The position numbers and the translations under genes were made by a program. Below are positions 11,845 to 23,205 of a DNA stretch of 64,000 nt, piece by piece (the first letter of the stretch is position 1; the number at the start of each line of letters is the position of its first letter). The notes beneath the pieces are model-generated. The model searched no databases and was not told where the DNA came from. It saw only the letters and a list, made by a program, of their open reading frames with translations. Source of the stretch: Pelobates cultripes (Eukaryota > Chordata > Amphibia > Anura > Pelobatidae); assembly GCA_933207985.1 (NCBI GenBank), contig OW240916.1, positions 300,451,561 through 300,515,560 of the forward strand, in the 5' to 3' direction.

Positions 11845-12973
11845 CAAAGCTCATAAGCTTCTGTGGACCCATTGCTTTACTTACTATCTATATAGTAAAA
11901 TAGAGACATGGAAGGACATGCAACCAGTTGGCTGGCTTTGCATTAGTAAATCATAAACCAGTTTTAGTGAAACCAAGAAGAATTGGAGGTAGAAGAATGA
12001 AGTCAATGAAACAGTTAAAATGTGTCAGTTACCTAAGTATTAGCAAAATGCTAAATGATAGATTGGACTCTTGTAATCTATAACTTAACAACTTATTGCC
12101 TATTCTCATTATTTATCCAAGTGAATTTAAAAACAACACTCTAGAAACTTACATGACTATCATGGCACTTTGATAGTGTCAACATTTTAATTGACATATC
12201 AATTTTTCATGAAATAATATGGCGATGGGAAGCAGTAACAAGAACAATTAGTTTTTTTTCTAATATATATTCTAATCTGTTTTCAGAGGTCATTGCTCCT
12301 CTATACACCAGGATAGTGTAGGAACTAAATTTAAACAATGAAGTAGAAGCTGAAGGGTGGTTGCAGTGAAAGGATACTTGGAAGGTTATTTTCTGCGATC
12401 ATCATTCCCACCTAGTAAATACATAAGTTACTCTATGTTGCTTATCCACTACTAGAATAGAATGTAATTGGTTTACAATGGGATACTTAGGGGATGATTT
12501 ATATTGAGAAAAACCACTGATTATTTAGTAATGATCAAAAGAGTACGGATTTCAAACTGATCCGTCCAGAATAGACTTGGTTTACATGGAATAATCCGAT
12601 CGGTATTGTATTATATGTGTTATTTATTACATCAGATACAGAGACGCTTAGTGCCCTTTGTACTTCCCAGTGAATCTATATTTCCTCCTCTTGCAATATT
12701 TTTTTTTCCATCTCAGTAAAAGAAATCAAAACTGAATACAATGAACTCATGTAATCTCTTACTATATTGAATTGGAAGCTATATCCCAATATTAAAAATC
12801 CACGTATTCACTTTTTTTCTAGATTAAATGTTCAACATTTTCTTTATCCATTTGTGGCTTATGCGTATTTTGAAAGTAAGACGGCAAAAGGAAAGAATAA
12901 CTTCTAAACCATATAAATCGTCATCCTTTTGCAATGGATTGCACAAAATCAAGCATTCTAAAATATAGTTGAA
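11845..12973. other. AT-rich DNA holding the empty site of the copy 2 solo LTR
   Basis: No gene was recognised. ATTGC at 12095-12099 is the single unduplicated target at which the solo LTR sits in copy 2 (38465-38469 and 39784-39788). Confidence 0.6.
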
Positions 12974-13569
12974 CCCCTTAAGGACTGATGACGGTTCAGG
13001 ACCGTCACCGGAAACATCCCCTTGAGGACCGGTGACAGTCCTGAACCGTTATAATGGTTTTATGTAATAACCTGATCGCCGCCGGCGGGACTGCCTGTCA
13101 GCCCAGACAGTCCCCCCTCTGCGAATTAGGCCCCCACGGCCATGTGATCACTCTACCAGAGCGGTCACATGGCCGCAATAGATGTCCCAGTATCTGCCTG
13201 CAGGGGGACTTCCTGTGCTGACAGGCAGTCTCCCTGCTGCTGTAAAAAGAAAAAAAAAGTTTTAAAAAAAAGCAATCAGTGTAAATTAGGTATATAAGAT
13301 ATAGACGTATTATATAATATTTATATATATCTTATATACTTAATGTCAAACTAAGTGTATTTTTATATTTATATACACATATATTAATATAAAAAACACT
13401 TAGAATTAAATTACACATGTATATGTAGAATATATAACTATAAATTGTTATATATTATTATAAAATATAAATAATACGTAAATAAAAATAAATACTTTTT
13501 TTTTTTTTAAATAGTAATTTTTTTGAAAAAATTATATATATATGTAATTTTATTCTAATGGTACTTTGA

Positions 13570-13606
<37 letters not shown>

Positions 13607-13635
13607 ATATATTTATATCAAAATACACTTAGAAT

Positions 13636-13682
<47 letters not shown>
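13570..13682. repeat. two (TA)n arrays inside the TTAA element
   Basis: Runs of TA at about 13576-13605 and 13639-13682, separated by an AT-rich spacer. This is the area where copy 2 carries the Tc1 and a solo LTR. Confidence 0.9.
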
Positions 13683-13693
<11 letters not shown>

Positions 13694-13947
13694 ATATGAA
13701 ATATGCATATGTCCATATACAAAATTATATCAATAATTTCATAAATATACACGTGGATTTCAAATATATAAATATGTATACATATTTAAATTCTAAGTGA
13801 ATATTTATGTAATATTTTTATATAATTGAGTAATTTTATTGATTGCAATTTGAGGGACCTGCCTGACAACCCAGGCCGAAAGTTCAGAAAATGTAATTTG
13901 CTAGCACTGTGTTTAACTCTGTAACTTTCTATGATACCCTAAAACCT

Positions 13948-14177
13948 GTACATGGGGGTACTGCTTTACTCAAGAGACTTCGCTGAACACAAATATTAGT
14001 GTTTCAAAACAATAAAACATACCACAGCGATGATATTGTCAGTGAAAGGGACGTTTGTTGCATTTTTGACACTCAACAGCACTTTCACTGATGATATTGT
14101 TGTGATACGTTTTACTGTTTTGAAACACTAATATTTGTGTTCAGTGAAGTCTCCTGAGTATAACAGTACCCCCATGT
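13948..14177. repeat. long inverted repeat inside the TTAA element
   Basis: Arms of about 95-100 bp (13948-14048 and 14083-14177) around a roughly 35-bp spacer. Shared landmarks are GTACATGGGGGTACTG on the left and its complement CAGTACCCCCATGTA on the right, and AACACAAATATTAGTGTTTC with its complement. Counterpart 49973-50202. Confidence 0.85.
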
Positions 14178-14317
14178 AGAGGTTTTTTACATTGAAATTT
14201 GCCAGATTGGTTATGTTGCCTTAGAGAGCGTATGGTAGCCCAGGTATGAGAATGACATGCCATTTGCAAAAGAAGACAACCCAAGGTATTGCAAACAGGG
14301 TATGTTCAGCCTTCTCT

Positions 14318-14438
14318 AGTAGCCACTTAGTCACAAACACTGGCCAAAATTAGCGTTCATAATTGTTTTTTGCATTTTTAACACACAAACAAATATAAAT
14401 GCTAACTTTGGTCAGTGTTTCTGACTAAGTGGCTACTA
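14318..14438. repeat. second inverted repeat inside the TTAA element
   Basis: AGTAGCCACTTAGTCA (14318) pairs with TGACTAAGTGGCTACT (ending 14438), with further pairing inward across CAAACACTGGCC / GGTCAGTGTTT. Confidence 0.85.
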
Positions 14439-14933
14439 AAAAAGACTGGACATATCCCATACTGAATACTGTCTACTTTAAAAAAATATGTATATGTGAG
14501 GTGTGATTCGGAGATTTATGACAGATAACAGTGTTACAATGTCACTATTGTTAAATTTAGAAAATATATATTTTGAAACAGCAATTTCCTACTTGTACTT
14601 ATAGCCCTATAACTTGCACACAAAAAAGAAGCAAAAAAGCAGGTAAACACTGGGTGTTTTTAAACTCAGGACAAAATTTTTAATCTATTTAGTAGTTTTT
14701 TCATTAGCTTCTGTAGATAAGTAAAAGATTTTTCAAGTAAAAGTCCCAAAACATGTTTTCTTTTACCATATTTTATTATTTTTTTAAAGTCAGATATATG
14801 ACATGATACAAATAATGGTATGTAAAGAAAGTACTTCTTGTCCTGAAAAAAACAAAATATAATTTGTATGGGAACCATGGGAGCTCTGGTCCTTAATGTA
14901 CAACATGGCCAAAACAGTCCGGTCCTTAAGGGG

Positions 14934-15978
14934 TTAAATGATATAATGCCTCCTACATTTTGCTGCACTGTTTTTAAAGTCTGGTGTATAGGTTATATAG
15001 GAAAAAAACAATAAAACAGCTGATTTAGGTGTTCTGAACCTGGGTAGGCAGACAAACCTTTAAGCTATGCACAAACTCAGTTATTCTCTAAACCAGTGGT
15101 GCCCTAATATGTCATCACAACCCAGCAACACTCCAGGTTTAGCAGTATCTCCATTGGAATTAAAAATGGAAATTCATGTTGATGGGCCATGAGGACTGGT
15201 TTGGTAACAAATGCACCGTAAATTGTTGGGAATTCATTAGTGAATTCACCAGTGAAAGCAACATGTTTGGAACAGTGACGTCTAAAGGTCTAAAGTCTAA
15301 AGGTCTACAAGTGATGAGCTCAACAACTTAGGAATCACCAAGATGTCAATTGAGCCCCCTTAAAAACACTGGAATGACTTCAGAAGGACAGTGAAAAACA
15401 AGCAAGGATACGTCAAACCAGATGTGAAATTAACAAGAGGTGGACCGCTATCAAAGAAAAAAATTAACACTTAGCAAGAAATGATCCATATGATGCCAAT
15501 TCTATTCAAAGTAAAGAGAATAACCCAATCCCAAAATAACACCCTCACAACGGAGAAACAAATCAGTCACAGTAACAATGACCATTAAGGAACAGCCATC
15601 AGTGGCATCCACAGAACCCTTACCACCCACAAAATAAAAAGGAGAGACACAATTCTGCACAGGAGTAGCTGCAATGACAACAGGCTGTTCTGATAGCTAA
15701 CATCTGTCTAGTGGATAAACAACATGCTGCTTCCAGCAGATAACTCAACAGACACCACTGTCTACACATCAAATTGTGACAGAGGTCCCTCGTGCTATCC
15801 ACACTTATCTAGCACCTTTATCCATAGCAGGCATTGATAAACATAATGTGAATTAACAAATGAAAATCCTCTGCTCCAAAGAGCAGAAATACTTCTTATA
15901 TAATATACAACTCAACAAGCGGCATAAAGCATTACAGAAATACCATAGCACTAGGAATATATGCATGTATATTCTGCT
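14934..15978. other. AT-rich DNA, nothing recognised
   Basis: No gene or repeat terminus was recognised. Counterpart 50972-52043. Confidence 0.45.
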
Positions 15979-16197
15979 CAACAATATAGCAAGGTATTCT
16001 GTGTTGTCAGGCGCTTAAATTGAATAGTAACAAGTGCTCTTATAGTACAGCAGCTCTCACACAAAAAAATAGGTACTCTCCAATCCTATCGTGATTACAT
16101 GTGAAATAAACACTAATTTACATAACCAGTATGTAAAAGTGGCAGTGTGTAGCGCTAAATGATATTAACTTACACCATAAAAACTTCATATTCTGCT
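15979..16197. other. 219-bp segment present only in copy 1
   Basis: Flanked by the 10-bp direct repeat ATATTCTGCT (15969-15978 and 16188-16197). Copy 2 has a single ATATTCTGCT at the junction (about 52034-52043). This is either an insertion with target duplication or a repeat-mediated deletion in copy 2. The content was not recognised. Confidence 0.75.
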
Positions 16198-16600
16198 ACC
16201 TATGTGGTTAGGGTTAGAAATATAGATTATACTCACCTTATAGCCCTCGTCTTACCAATTTCCATGATGCTGGTCCTGCCTCCTTGGCTGAGATCTTTAA
16301 TCTTTTAGCCAATCCAATGATTCCACGTTAACATTGTGAGGCTAATTCACATGAACAGCAAATCGCTGAGTTGCAATCTCTTTATACAGATGTATTGATT
16401 TAATGTATCTCTAAGGGTAGGGTTTGGCATTCCCATGTGGAGATGTTAAAGATCTTGCAAGACCTCATCCAAGAAGTCCCTTTGGTAGGTGTCCACCAAA
16501 GGTGGACCTTGGCAGCGTTTACACTGCCTACCTTTCAGGGACAGGCACCAGGCACTAGAACTATTGCATGAAGCTGTAGTGTTTCTGGTAACTATAGTGT
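16198..16600. mobile_element. T2-like element, right end deleted, copy 1
   Basis: Resembles the T2-like element at 5286-5770 (TACTCACC...; CTGTAGTGTTTCTGGTAACTATAGTGT). In copy 2 it continues to the expected terminus GTGTCCCTTTAA (52452-52461). In copy 1 the sequence jumps from ATAGTGT straight to ACTCACTCC, so the terminus has been lost. The left end was not identified. Confidence 0.5.
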
Positions 16601-16859
16601 ACTCACTCCTTCATGTGAGAAATGTACGAGGATCCATTACTTTAATGTTAATAACTTTAAAAAAAAGTTAATTTAAAGCTTCTCAAATCCTTATGTAAAT
16701 GGAGGAAAGTAAGGTTGTTAAAATCCAGCCATATAGGAAAAGCAATTGCAATTACCATCAAGAATACAACAATCACAGCATTTTATTCAGATCAGCATTT
16801 GAATGAAACACTGATTTTCAGTTTTGCTTTCCAGGTGTTCTTAAGAGAATGAAGAAAGC

Positions 16860-17012
16860 AGCACCATCTACTCTACACCCTTCCCTAAACCCTTGCAGTG
16901 GCCCAGCCACCCCAACATCCTTTGACTGCACTGCCTCTAATGTCAGCATACCTCATTGCAACTCATTCATCAACAAAAAAAATGAATAAAGCCATCACCT
17001 AAATTTGCAAGA
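16860..17012. other. 153-bp segment present only in copy 1
   Basis: Copy 2 reads directly from GAAGAAAGC to CACTCTCG at 52732-52748. The segment is relatively C-rich on this strand and belongs to no family I recognise. No clear flanking duplication. Confidence 0.7.
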
Positions 17013-20000
17013 CACTCTCGATACCTGCAAATCCTACATAATAAACCAAAGAGAACAGAGCAACAATACAAGAGGGTTATTAGTGAGAAACAGATTGATT
17101 AGGACTGAAACAAAATATAATCAATTACTGTCTCACTAATATGCCTGCACTGCTGGGACATGTTTATTCTATCATGATAACAACAATCCAAGAATAGACC
17201 ACTCTTTAATCTTCATCCTCATTTTTTTTCTATTTTTCATTAGAAACCATTCAACTGTGAAGAAGTTTTTGTGTCTTATCTTTAATTATAAGATAATAAT
17301 TGTGCTTTAATTAAAATGATCTATTTTCAGCAAAATACTGATACTATGAAGTTAGTGATGTTAAGTCCAGTAAAATAGCATATTGTGATGCTGCCTTTGC
17401 ATTTAGAACACAAATGTACATGTGTTACATGTATCTGCTAATAATGCTATTTCACGTTATGATATAGCACATCGCATTGGCAGTAAGAAGAGATGACTTG
17501 TAGTCATGTCTAGTTGATCGATTAGGGTTTTAGTTGATATTTAAATGTGATAGTGGGGGGGGGGTGAAACAAGGCTCAATCATGTTGGTTGTCAGCAGAC
17601 ATTTTGTATTGTCTTGACCTCCTTGTTAGTTGTAATTAATAAATATGCGTGGTCAATTTTAGGTTCAAAACTCTACGGTAAATTTCTTTTAATAAGTTAA
17701 CTAGATCAGAGTTCCTTAGTTCCTTCAAAAACAAAATATTTTGTAGACAAATCATGTAAGTTTAATATTAAATATTCTATGAGGTATAAAATATACTGAA
17801 ACTATGTGATGAATATTGAATAACCATGTTATGTTTCTGCAGGTCTATCTCACTTCATCTCATCTCAATCAGGACCAGGGTTGTTGTGTGGGTGTAATAT
17901 GACTACACTACTCAACCTCATCTTGGCATTACATACCACCTAAAAGACGGAGTGATAGGATATTTTGTTCCTGAAGTGGAATAACTTATGGAGCACCAGT
18001 AGATGAACGGGTACAGTCTATTGCCCTATGACATTGGGATTGTCTATTTTAGCATAGATGTCACCTAAAATGATAAGTCACTTGTGTGATTGTGAAGAAA
18101 TGGATACATTTGGGGTAGTTTTGGTAATATATGTAGCACAGCAGGTAAGATCTTGTATAATTCCGAGTAGGGATACTCCAAAGGTCAATCCAGTGTTTGC
18201 ATGGACAAAACCAAATGCCAGGAAGTGAAACATTAATTAAAACATTTGCAGTTTGGTTAGGATGTAGTATTTTGCCAAGTGGAAAATGTCAATGACAATG
18301 ACTTTATCTTTGGTAATTTCATACAGATTGACCCTTGAGCAGTATAACCGGGCCTGTTAGCCTTCCTCCAATCTGTTCTCTTTTTGGCTGGTGGTGGCAC
18401 AGAGGACTTAAATGTAGCAAGAGTAAAGTTGGCAACAGCAGCATTCCAGACAATATTGTGGATAATTAAATGATGCATGCCCTGTTAATGGGTTAATTCA
18501 AATTGGCAATTAAAACCCAATTTGATGCATTTACTAATATGTAGAGATTTATGTGCCAGAAAATAGGTCTGAAATCCTGTTTGGCAATGTTTCTGCGTGT
18601 CCACAAATCTTACACCTGTCCTAAGTACTTGTAGGATTTGTGCCAAAAATAAATTATATTCATAAATATGAATTTTTCTCATGTAAATCCCTTGGCCTAT
18701 CTATTAAATATAACCCAGCATTGCAGTTTGTATTTCTAAGTAGCACAAAGAAGATTTGATGCCGTAGAATTGCATTTGCTAGTAAATTGTAAGTCATTTT
18801 TGTGTGTGTGTGTATGTGTGTGTGTCCCCGAATGCGTTTTACTCCATGTGTGTATTTTCATATTTTATTTCTGTGCAGAAGCAGAAAGACCTATGAGTGT
18901 TTATGCCATCTTTGATTATATTGATAATCATGAGAAGTTCCAATAAATTACATATTATTAGATTTAGAAAGTGCCAACAAACTCTATAACAATTTATTTT
19001 AGCTTAAAAGTTGAACCTAGAATTTTATAGACAAAAAAAGAAATAATCATTCAACATTCTATAAAGCTGAAAACATTCAAATTTTGATAAATACAGCATA
19101 ACAGGGTAATTTTTGGATCTGTGAATGTTTGATTATTTTGCTATGATTGCATTTTTAGATGCAGTCACCGGCTGTCTTTCTTTAAAAGTATCAGGTGTGT
19201 TACCTAGCGCGTAGCAATTTAATTTTTACAAGTGAATTTGATTTGTTAATTTGTTGCTAGGAATGCAAAAAGGTTCAATGAATTCTAATTATCACATCCA
19301 GTGTTAACAATTTGTCCAAAGCAGATGACATTCTTTAGAAGTGAATCAAATATGAATGCAGCTTGCAATCTTTTAAACTTCGTATTTATTTATTAATTAT
19401 TTGAATGAATTGAAGAATAGAATTACATCCATACTACAATAAAACACATAAAATAGGGCTGTGTATTAGAGAAATCAGACATCACAAACACCGGCTCAGT
19501 AATATTTCAATGAAGTCAATAAAGCTGCTTACAGGCGAAACTTCTAGCACAGTCGAACAGACACATCTGAGCTAAGCTCCGTTATAAACGTTCAGTTTTT
19601 ACAAACGCTCTTTTTTCAAAGATCTAACTGCCAGAACTGGCCCAGTTTTTCAGTCCTCTTTGTGAACAGCAAGGGGTAAATCTCCAAAAAGAAAAAGATT
19701 AATCCCGCTGAAGGGGCACAATCTTTTCATGCGCCTCTAGAATCCAAAATATTGTGGATTATAATGTACTATCTTTCTCTTTCGAGGATGGCACGGTGAA
19801 CTCCCTTCCCTCTGAAAAAGGAAGTTCCTCAAAATGGATCCAGTTGACACCTGCTTTGTCAATTGTTAAACAACAAGAGGGCAGTTATCAAAATCTGTTC
19901 AAAGTTATGGTGATTAAGAAAACCATTGTAGGCATCCATGACACTATGACACTGGGAATGCAAAGCTGCAACATTTACAAGAAGCCTATTCTGTCCTGAT

Positions 20001-20825
20001 ATAAAGGATGGACACCTAGAAGATGGCAGCATTCCTAAGAATGAAGTGTAGTCCTCTGCATTGAGTTTCAGCTCACTCACAAAATATAAATAATAAATGG
20101 AAAAAATGGTTTTGCAAAATTTTCAGCAATGAGATCCAGTCCATCATATTTTCTGAAGTATTCATTGTTTAATATTCATATTATTGTCATAATAATTCTT
20201 ATCTAAAAGATGCTTATGTTCCTTGTATTAGTTGTGGTCATCATATTGCACTTTGACCATAGAGTGAGTGTATTATTTTGGGTACGTATATAGTTGTTTA
20301 GCTAACCTTCCTTTTTAAGTTTATTGGGAGGGTTGGTGTGTTAACTTTTATTTCCGTTTGATAGGGGTTTTATTTTATTGTCCTCTATTGGAAAAGATGA
20401 TATATTTTGACTCTTCCATATAAGCTTCTAATTGACCTTTTTTGTGATATTTTGTTTATTGTTATTATTTTTTGTGATAGTGGTGTGATGTTTCCTAAGA
20501 TTCCCGGCACTGGAGGGGTTTGTTTTAGTCTTCTCCATTTCAACTATTTGGGGCCTACCTTGATTGAGGTAGAGTATGAGCTCATATCATTAGGTTGAGT
20601 TTGGAATGGTCTGCAAGAGGGGTATTTTTGTATATTATAGCATTAAATAAAGGTTTTTTTTTACATTGGATTGGACCCGTTGTATTTTTATTCCTTTAAA
20701 AAATAAATGTATCTCCATGTTTGAATAATTCATGCTATTTATTGTTTGGGAGATTTACACCACATGAATGAGAAACTGAGCAGGGGATGCTGTGCTTATA
20801 AAGCAATGGCTGATATTACTGTGAG
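17013..20825. other. AT-rich DNA, nothing recognised
   Basis: Short G run (17556-17563) and a GT tract near 18800. The longest open frames are under 85 codons, and none has features of a real protein. Confidence 0.45.
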
Positions 20826-21190
20826 TAGTGCCTGCAAAAAGTGTCTCTTTCATTATTGTATTTCAGTCCGTCATACCAACACTTCTTCTTGTCCAATCCA
20901 ATGCTTCCCATAGAGGAGCCTTGCGGATGAAAAGCACATGCGCAACTAGCTCGGCACTCCTTCAAATCAAATGGATATTAGTTGTGAGAACCGAGTTTGA
21001 CTTGGTTCTCACAGCGAAAGTGCCTCTAGTGGCTGTTAGGAACACTGCTAATAGAGGTGTATTTAACCGTGCAATGTAAGCATTGCAATCCCTACTAAAT
21101 GTTTTACAGTGCAAGGTAAAACTAAGGGACCTCTGCACTCAGATCACTTAATTGGATGAAGTGGCCAGGGTGTCTATGGTAGTCCTTTAA
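20826..21190. mobile_element. T2-like element fragment, copy 1
   Basis: The right end GGTAGTCCTTTAA (ending 21190) and the preceding GGATGAAGTGGCCAGGGTGTCTATGG match the subterminal layout of anuran TTAAAGG elements. GAGAACCGAG and GGTTCTCAC form an internal inverted repeat. The left boundary is uncertain. Confidence 0.5.
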
Positions 21191-22260
21191 AATAAGTGGG
21201 ATAACAGACTCTGTGAATGCGTGTGAACGTCCCTGTTTTATTAGGAGACTACTATTCTCTATCCTGCCTCATAAGTTTAGTAAGACCTGTGTTTAGGCTG
21301 GGATTTGTTATCTCTCTTGCCTCTTCCAAGTGCCTAGGATTTACATTGAGGGATGCTATAGTCCAATGCCAATCTCTTACCAATATGAATATTATCCTGT
21401 CTCCTGTGATGAACAAAACACAAAATAGCTAGCAGGTTGAATTTAACCATCGCACATTTTACTAGGATCTGAGTTGTTCCACTTTACAATGAAGATGCAT
21501 GATGAATCACCTCACTGCATAGCTCAAAGACTCTGGAATTGCCTTCTATTGGAGTATACCTAGATCTCTTATCATGGAGTAGAGGAGGAGTGATACAAAG
21601 GCTCACATGAAAAGCCACCTTCTACCTACCATTTTTTGGACATATATTGCTGGTCACAACTGAGACAGGTACATAGGGTTCCTGATGTTTGGGAGTTCAA
21701 TGACATTGCTCCTCTCATTCCTCAAGCCCCCTCTGAATGTATTTGTGGCCATTTAGGATTGTTATATGGGCAGATGGCCAAACGTAGGAGGACTGTTTTC
21801 TACCCCATGCTTGAATGCCATATAAGTATTGTATAAGTATGATCGTTTTCTTCTGACAATTATTTATAATTATTGCATTGCTGATAGTTGCTATTTTCTT
21901 TCCTCGCCCAAATTTCGGGGTTATTGCCCCAAATACATTTTGACATATTCCTGCCCTACAACTCATGTACATTTAAGCCTGTGATAAGGCTTGATTTTGA
22001 AGGCTAAATGTGTATTCATGCATAGTATACTTAAAATGTGTATGTTTTTTGTTTTTTTATTACTGTTTTGCTAATATTCACAAACTATTATTTTATTTAG
22101 ATTAATCTTGTTTAATCATCCATTAGAAATAGAATTTGAAAAATAAACAAATAAAGCTGTTTACAAAGGCAATACAGCTATGAGACACATACCGTTCACT
22201 TGAAAAAAAACAGACCTGCCATTGTGCCTCCTACTCATTTTTTTTAAAAGTGACTAATCC
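21191..22260. other. AT-rich DNA, nothing recognised
   Basis: No gene or repeat terminus was recognised. Counterpart 57045-58109. Confidence 0.45.
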
Positions 22261-22395
22261 AGGATTCCCCATTCTCCGGCCATCCAGATGTTGCTGAACT
22301 ACAACTCCCATGATTCTCAGCCTATCTATTTCATTCATAGAATCATGGGAGTTGTAAGTCAGCAACATCTGTAGGGCCGGAGTTTGGGGAAGCCT
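22261..22395. mobile_element. 135-bp palindromic MITE-like element, copy 1
   Basis: AGGATTCCCCATTCTCCGGCC at the left and GGCCGGAGTTTGGGGAAGCCT at the right are inverted copies. Just inside, AGATGTTGCTGAACTACAAC and its complement pair, then CTCCCATGATTCT with AGAATCATGGGAG. The class was not established and no target duplication is clear. Confidence 0.7.
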
Positions 22396-23105
22396 GAACT
22401 AGGAAAATGGTTGGCTACTATATAACACAGGTACAAACTTTTTACGTTCACATAAATGAGGGAACCCTTCAAATTGTTTTCAGGAAGCATATAGTTGAAA
22501 GCTAGCTTGTGTTAAGTAAGTAATGCCTTTAACTAAGGAGTAGGAATTTTGGTGCATGCTTTATTTATATAACTTTTTGTAACATTTATTTATCCATTTC
22601 TGAATAAGAAAGTAAACATTAGTTGGCTTACTGTAAATGTATATAATCCCTGTATGCAGACTATATTGGTAAAACAGTAACTCTATTGTTGAAAAATATT
22701 AAAAGGCAAAATCTCTGAAATCATGAAACAATATGGAAGTATTGCAAATGTTCCTGTTTCCATAAAAAAATCTGGTTTCATTATAACATTATATAATGTA
22801 TAACTTTATTTAGTTGTAAAAATGATTATACCAGTATTTCTGCAGGGTTTTCAGTTTTTATTTTGGTTTGATGTTTATTAGGATCCAACTTTTCAGCTAA
22901 ACTCAAATTTATTTGGAGAACTGGTGGCCAGAACACTGGCAACTAGTGACAGCAGCTGAAAATGAACTGTGACACACTTTTGCTATTCCAGAGACTCACG
23001 GGATCGGTAAAGTCATTTCAATCAAATGCCTTGGCTGTACCATTTCAGATGGCAGCTTAGCCTTATAGTGTATTTTTTATTAATATATAGACTGATTATA
23101 AAAAC
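22396..23105. other. AT-rich DNA, nothing recognised
   Basis: No gene or repeat terminus was recognised. Counterpart 58245-58954. Confidence 0.45.
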
Positions 23106-23205
23106 NNNNNNNNNNNNNNNNNNNNNNNNNNNNNNNNNNNNNNNNNNNNNNNNNNNNNNNNNNNNNNNNNNNNNNNNNNNNNNNNNNNNNNNNNNNNNNN
23201 NNNNN
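23106..23205. other. assembly gap, 100 N
   Basis: Exactly 100 N. The flanks (ATTATAAAAAC on the left, TGCTTTTGTGGGC on the right) are directly adjacent in copy 2 near 58955, so in copy 2 nothing lies at this point. Frames drawn across the Ns are artefacts. Confidence 0.99.

Larger units (their letters stand above)
12974..14933. mobile_element. 1.96-kb TTAA-type nonautonomous DNA element, copy 1
   Basis: Begins CCCCTTAAGGAC (12974) and ends GTCCTTAAGGGG (14933), a 12-bp perfect terminal inverted repeat. It is followed by TTAA on the right and preceded by TGAA on the left, consistent with a TTAA target duplication with one decayed side, as made by piggyBac and Kolobok elements. Inside are a GC-rich subterminal hairpin region, a long AT block with TA arrays (13240-13830), and two large inverted repeats (13948-14177, 14318-14438). 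No transposase frame is present. Superfamily assignment is open. Confidence 0.65.

Noticed and set aside
11463..11856. Overlapping frames of 98-112 codons on both strands, preserved in both copies
   Set aside because: They lie wholly inside the 516-bp mariner MITE. Similarity between copies follows from the duplication, and amino acid changes are frequent.
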